Assembly (NCBI GenBank): GCA_051879015.1
Contig: JBJELF010000016.1
Coordinates: 1 to 31,395 of the forward strand
DNA from: JBJELF01 sp051879015
GTDB lineage: Bacteria > Bacillota > Clostridia > Lachnospirales > Lachnospiraceae
DNA length: 31,395 bases
Direction of reading: 5' to 3'
The position numbers were made by a program, and so were the translations under genes. Positions 30,205 through 31,395 of this stretch are shown here, piece by piece (position 1 is the first letter of the stretch; the number at the start of each line of letters is the position of its first letter). Below the pieces are notes generated by a model, which was given only the letters and a program-made list of their open reading frames with translations, was not told the DNA's origin and searched no databases.

Positions 30205-31395
30205 TTACAGCTTGCTATTCCTCATTTCAATGGCACGACGTACGATTTCTCTCTCACTGAAAGGCTGCCGCACTCCATTTACTTCCATATATTCCTCATG
30301 TCCCTTGCCCGCCAACACAATAAAGTCACCCTCTTGGGCATGTAAAATACACTGCTCAATAGCAGCTTCTCGACTTACAATAATCTCATATTTTCCACCA
30401 GATTGCAAGACTCCTTTTTCAATTTGCTGAATAATCTTTTGTGGCTCCTCCCACCTCGAATTGTCCGACGTTAAAATAGTCAAGTCTGCCAGATTTCCGC
30501 TGACCTCTCCCATCTGCATTCGTCTCTCTTCGGAGCGATTGCCCCCACAGCCAAAAAGACAAATCAACCTACCTGGTCTTAACTCACGCAATGTAGTCAA
30601 CAGCTGACGCAAACTTTCACCATTGTGGGCATAATCAATATAGACACGAAACAATCCTTCATATACTAGTTCCATGCGTCCTGCTACCTTACAGCCACCG
30701 CAGGCCTTTGCAGCCTTCTCCTTCGAAAAATAACTCCCCATAATCTTTTCCCCACATCGCCATGCCAGCGCTGCATTCTGCCGATTATAATGCCCTCCCA
30801 TCAATAGAGGAATTTCCAGCTCTGTCTCTACATACTCACATGGAATTGTACATTCCCGTACAATCTGCTCACTTGCATTGCATCTCCAGAAAATTGCCTG
30901 CTTGCATTGAAAAAAAAACTGCTTCTTCCAATAAAAATATTCTTCCAGATCTTTGTGTTCTGCTCCGCCGATATGATCTGGGAAAAAGTTGGTAAACAGT
31001 CCATAATCAAATAAAATACCCTCCAGCCGGCTCTGCCTCATACCAATAGAAGACACTTCCATCACCACCACCTCACAGCCATTCTCAACCATAGTCTGTA
31101 AGGCAGGAAACAAGATTTCTGGTTCCGGTGTCGTGTACTCCAGTGCTTTCCATTCCCTTCCATCAAAAATGCCATTGGTACCCACCAATCCCACCAAAAG
31201 ACCATGTGCCTCTAAAATTGCTTTTAGAAAAAAACTGGTAGTCGTTTTTCCCTTTGTACCGGTAATTCCCACAATCGTCATATGCTGCAATGGAAAACGA
31301 CAAAAACAGTTCCACATCTCACTGTAGTTTTTTTTGCTGCTCTCCACCAAAATCACAGTACATTCCCTATCGTCATCCGTCAGCAGCTCCTCTAC
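30205..31395 (-). CDS. MurE-like UDP-N-acetylmuramyl-peptide ligase, 5' end outside window
   Basis: The frame stays open to the window edge (396 codons visible), so the GTG at 31356 is probably not the start and the N-terminal UDP-binding domain is mostly missing. The visible part has the ATP loop GITGTKGKTTT, the central domain and the C-terminal ligase domain, and should add the third residue to UDP-MurNAc-L-Ala-D-Glu. It departs from standard MurE in three places: MEVSSIGM replaces MEVSSHAL, FTNFFPDHIGGAEHKD replaces the usual L-T-x-D-H-L-D-Y-H-G segment, and SDNSR replaces DNPR. The retained Arg hints at meso-diaminopimelate, without proof. The WKKQFF segment keeps the Lys expected to be carbamylated. 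A second, diverged MurE paralogue is a real alternative. Confidence 0.85.
   Translation of the reverse strand, partial: VEELLTDDDRECTVILVESSKKNYSEMWNCFCRFPLQHMTIVGITGTKGKTTTSFFLKAILEAHGLLVGLVGTNGIFDGREWKALEYTTPEPEILFPALQTMVENGCEVVVMEVSSIGMRQSRLEGILFDYGLFTNFFPDHIGGAEHKDLEEYFYWKKQFFFQCKQAIFWRCNASEQIVRECTIPCEYVETELEIPLLMGGHYNRQNAALAWRCGEKIMGSYFSKEKAAKACGGCKVAGRMELVYEGLFRVYIDYAHNGESLRQLLTTLRELRPGRLICLFGCGGNRSEERRMQMGEVSGNLADLTILTSDNSRWEEPQKIIQQIEKGVLQSGGKYEIIVSREAAIEQCILHAQEGDFIVLAGKGHEEYMEVNGVRQPFSEREIVRRAIEMRNSKL

Noticed and set aside
1..31395. Hidden mobile or defence system
   Set aside because: I looked for transposases, integrases, toxin-antitoxin pairs, direct-repeat arrays and atypical gene blocks and found none; the gene content is core and syntenic.

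Overview
The window reads as a core chromosomal segment of a low-to-moderate GC Firmicute, most likely a Clostridia member of the Lachnospiraceae type. The grounds are the gene order around priA-def-fmt-rsmB-rlmN-stp-prkC-rsgA-rpe-thiN (the same order as the priA/prkC region of Bacillus subtilis), a PASTA-domain kinase, clean AGGAGG ribosome binding sites, and tRNA genes that do not encode their CCA end. The family-level placement is inference. Every convincing gene lies on the minus strand, so the window is best read from its right end to its left. I see no CRISPR array, insertion sequence, phage gene or integrase.

Right part (31395 to about 12400, minus strand): a divergent MurE-like ligase (5' end outside the window), murF, priA, def, fmt, a membrane zinc peptidase, rsmB, rlmN, the PP2C phosphatase stp, the six-PASTA kinase prkC, rsgA, rpe, thiN, maf, a PpiC-like lipoprotein, glpK and a hotdog acyl-CoA thioesterase. 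Many junctions overlap by 4 or 8 bases, so much of this is probably translated in a coupled way. The genes cover wall precursor synthesis, replication restart, formylation and deformylation of protein N termini, rRNA methylation, ribosome assembly and Ser/Thr phospho-signalling.

Middle part (12392 to 8203): thrC with its own extended -10 promoter, a small unknown protein that overlaps its stop, D-Ala-D-Ala ligase and a DUF1934 (YwiB-like) protein. Then comes a separately promoted membrane protein of unknown function whose 140-base leader can form two mutually exclusive helices, ending in a very strong hairpin terminator.

Left part (8102 to 3841): a self-contained four-gene operon. It starts at a promoter with the 19-bp spacer typical of MerR control, encodes a MerR regulator fused to a SAM-dependent methyltransferase, continues with the dTDP-sugar genes rfbA, rfbB and rfbD, and ends at an intrinsic terminator. 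rfbC is absent. This operon and the structured leader are the two most interesting items. Further left are a single-gene unit (membrane-anchored unknown protein with its own promoter and terminator), a TPR lipoprotein with hflX, and a tRNA cluster transcribed Pro-Gly-His-Gln-Lys from a near-consensus promoter preceded by A-tracts phased at exactly 10 bp.

A short hairpin-forming sequence recurs in two well-matched and two weaker copies in intergenic gaps (2948, 5854, 9427, 24883) and may be a dispersed repeat family.
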